A stretch of 5,779 bases of DNA, taken from contig JAFACP010000173.1 in NCBI GenBank assembly GCA_023425455.1, positions 1-5,779 of the forward strand, given 5' to 3'. The first letter of the stretch is position 1. Every line of letters begins with the position of its first letter. This DNA comes from Pseudomonadota bacterium. Lineage in GTDB: Bacteria; Pseudomonadota; Gammaproteobacteria; Enterobacterales; Enterobacteriaceae. A program made the position numbers and the translations under genes. Below are positions 5,594-5,779 of the stretch, piece after piece. Under the pieces are notes generated by a model, which worked only from the letters and a program-made list of their open reading frames with translations, was not told the DNA's origin and did not search any database.

Positions 5594-5779
5594 ATGAAAG
5601 GTACTGTTTTTGCCGTTGCGCTGAACCATCGCAGCCAGCTTGCGGCGTGGAGCGAGGCGTTTCAACAAGCCCCCTACAACACCCCGCCCAAAACGGCCGT
5701 CTGGTTTATTAAGCCGCGCAACACGGTGATCCGCGCAGGCGAACCCATTCCATTTCCGCCGGGTGAAACGGTGCTTAGC
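5594..5779 (+). CDS. hpaG: HpaG, homoprotocatechuate pathway decarboxylase/isomerase, N-terminal part (cut by window edge)
   Basis: The first 62 codons run open off the right edge. The protein starts MKGTVFAVALNHRSQLAAW and includes PPKTAVWFIKPRNTVI and GEPIPFPPGE, which I recognise as the start of E. coli-type HpaG. This fumarylacetoacetate hydrolase-family enzyme is a fusion of two related halves, HpaG1 and HpaG2. It decarboxylates 5-carboxymethyl-2-oxo-hex-3-ene-1,7-dioate and isomerises the product 2-hydroxyhepta-2,4-diene-1,7-dioate in the cytoplasm. Only the beginning of the first half is visible, so metal-binding residues cannot be checked. The ATG at 5594 has AAGGAG at 7-nt spacing. 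An ATG at 5590 is out of frame and gives a short shadow ending near 5712. It is divergent from hpaR, with CRP and HpaR sites upstream, and is expected to lead the hpaGEDFHI operon beyond the window. Confidence 0.93.
   Translation, partial: MKGTVFAVALNHRSQLAAWSEAFQQAPYNTPPKTAVWFIKPRNTVIRAGEPIPFPPGETVLS

Noticed and set aside
1..5779. tRNA, rRNA, CRISPR, IS ends or prophage attachment sites
   Set aside because: No cloverleaf, spaced direct-repeat array, transposase or terminal repeats were seen on either strand.

Overview
The window reads as chromosomal DNA of an enterobacterium, probably Enterobacter or a close relative. The reasons are an almost E. coli-identical serine chemoreceptor (Tsr), an E. 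coli W-type hpaR/hpaG pair, and GC-rich coding DNA. The genus is inferred from gene content and order; no database search was possible.

Left part (1-2050, plus strand): a short C-terminal remnant of an unidentified protein (43-138) is followed by a translationally coupled pair. The first member is a membrane-anchored winged-helix regulator of the CadC/ToxR/MarT type (269-1015). The second is a small FidL-like inner-membrane/periplasmic protein (1012-1485). The layout matches Salmonella marT-fidL and is analogous to toxR-toxS. A GNAT acetyltransferase (1535-2050) follows and ends in a strong hairpin shared with the converging tsr gene.

Middle (2078-4870, minus strand): tsr encodes a complete serine chemoreceptor with all serine-binding, methylation and CheR/CheB-docking residues recognisable. 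It has its own flagellar sigma-28 promoter (3774-3800). Upstream of it lies an Ldh-family NAD(P)H-dependent 2-keto/imino acid reductase most like DpkA/LhpD ketimine reductases. Its start is 11 nt after the hpaR stop, so it should be transcribed with hpaR.

Right part (4882-5779): hpaR (minus strand, MarR-family repressor) diverges from hpaG (plus strand, cut by the window edge). hpaG is the first gene of the homoprotocatechuate (4-hydroxyphenylacetate meta-cleavage) operon. The AT-rich 271-bp intergenic region holds two copies of the palindrome TCATTAA-N4-TTAATGA, one perfect and one imperfect. It also holds a near-consensus CRP site placed correctly for the hpaG promoter. This closely resembles the Pg/Pr control region described for E. 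coli W.

No RNA genes, insertion sequences, CRISPR arrays or prophage genes were seen. The least-described parts are the MarT/FidL-type pair, whose target is unknown, and the DpkA-like enzyme attached to the hpaR transcript.
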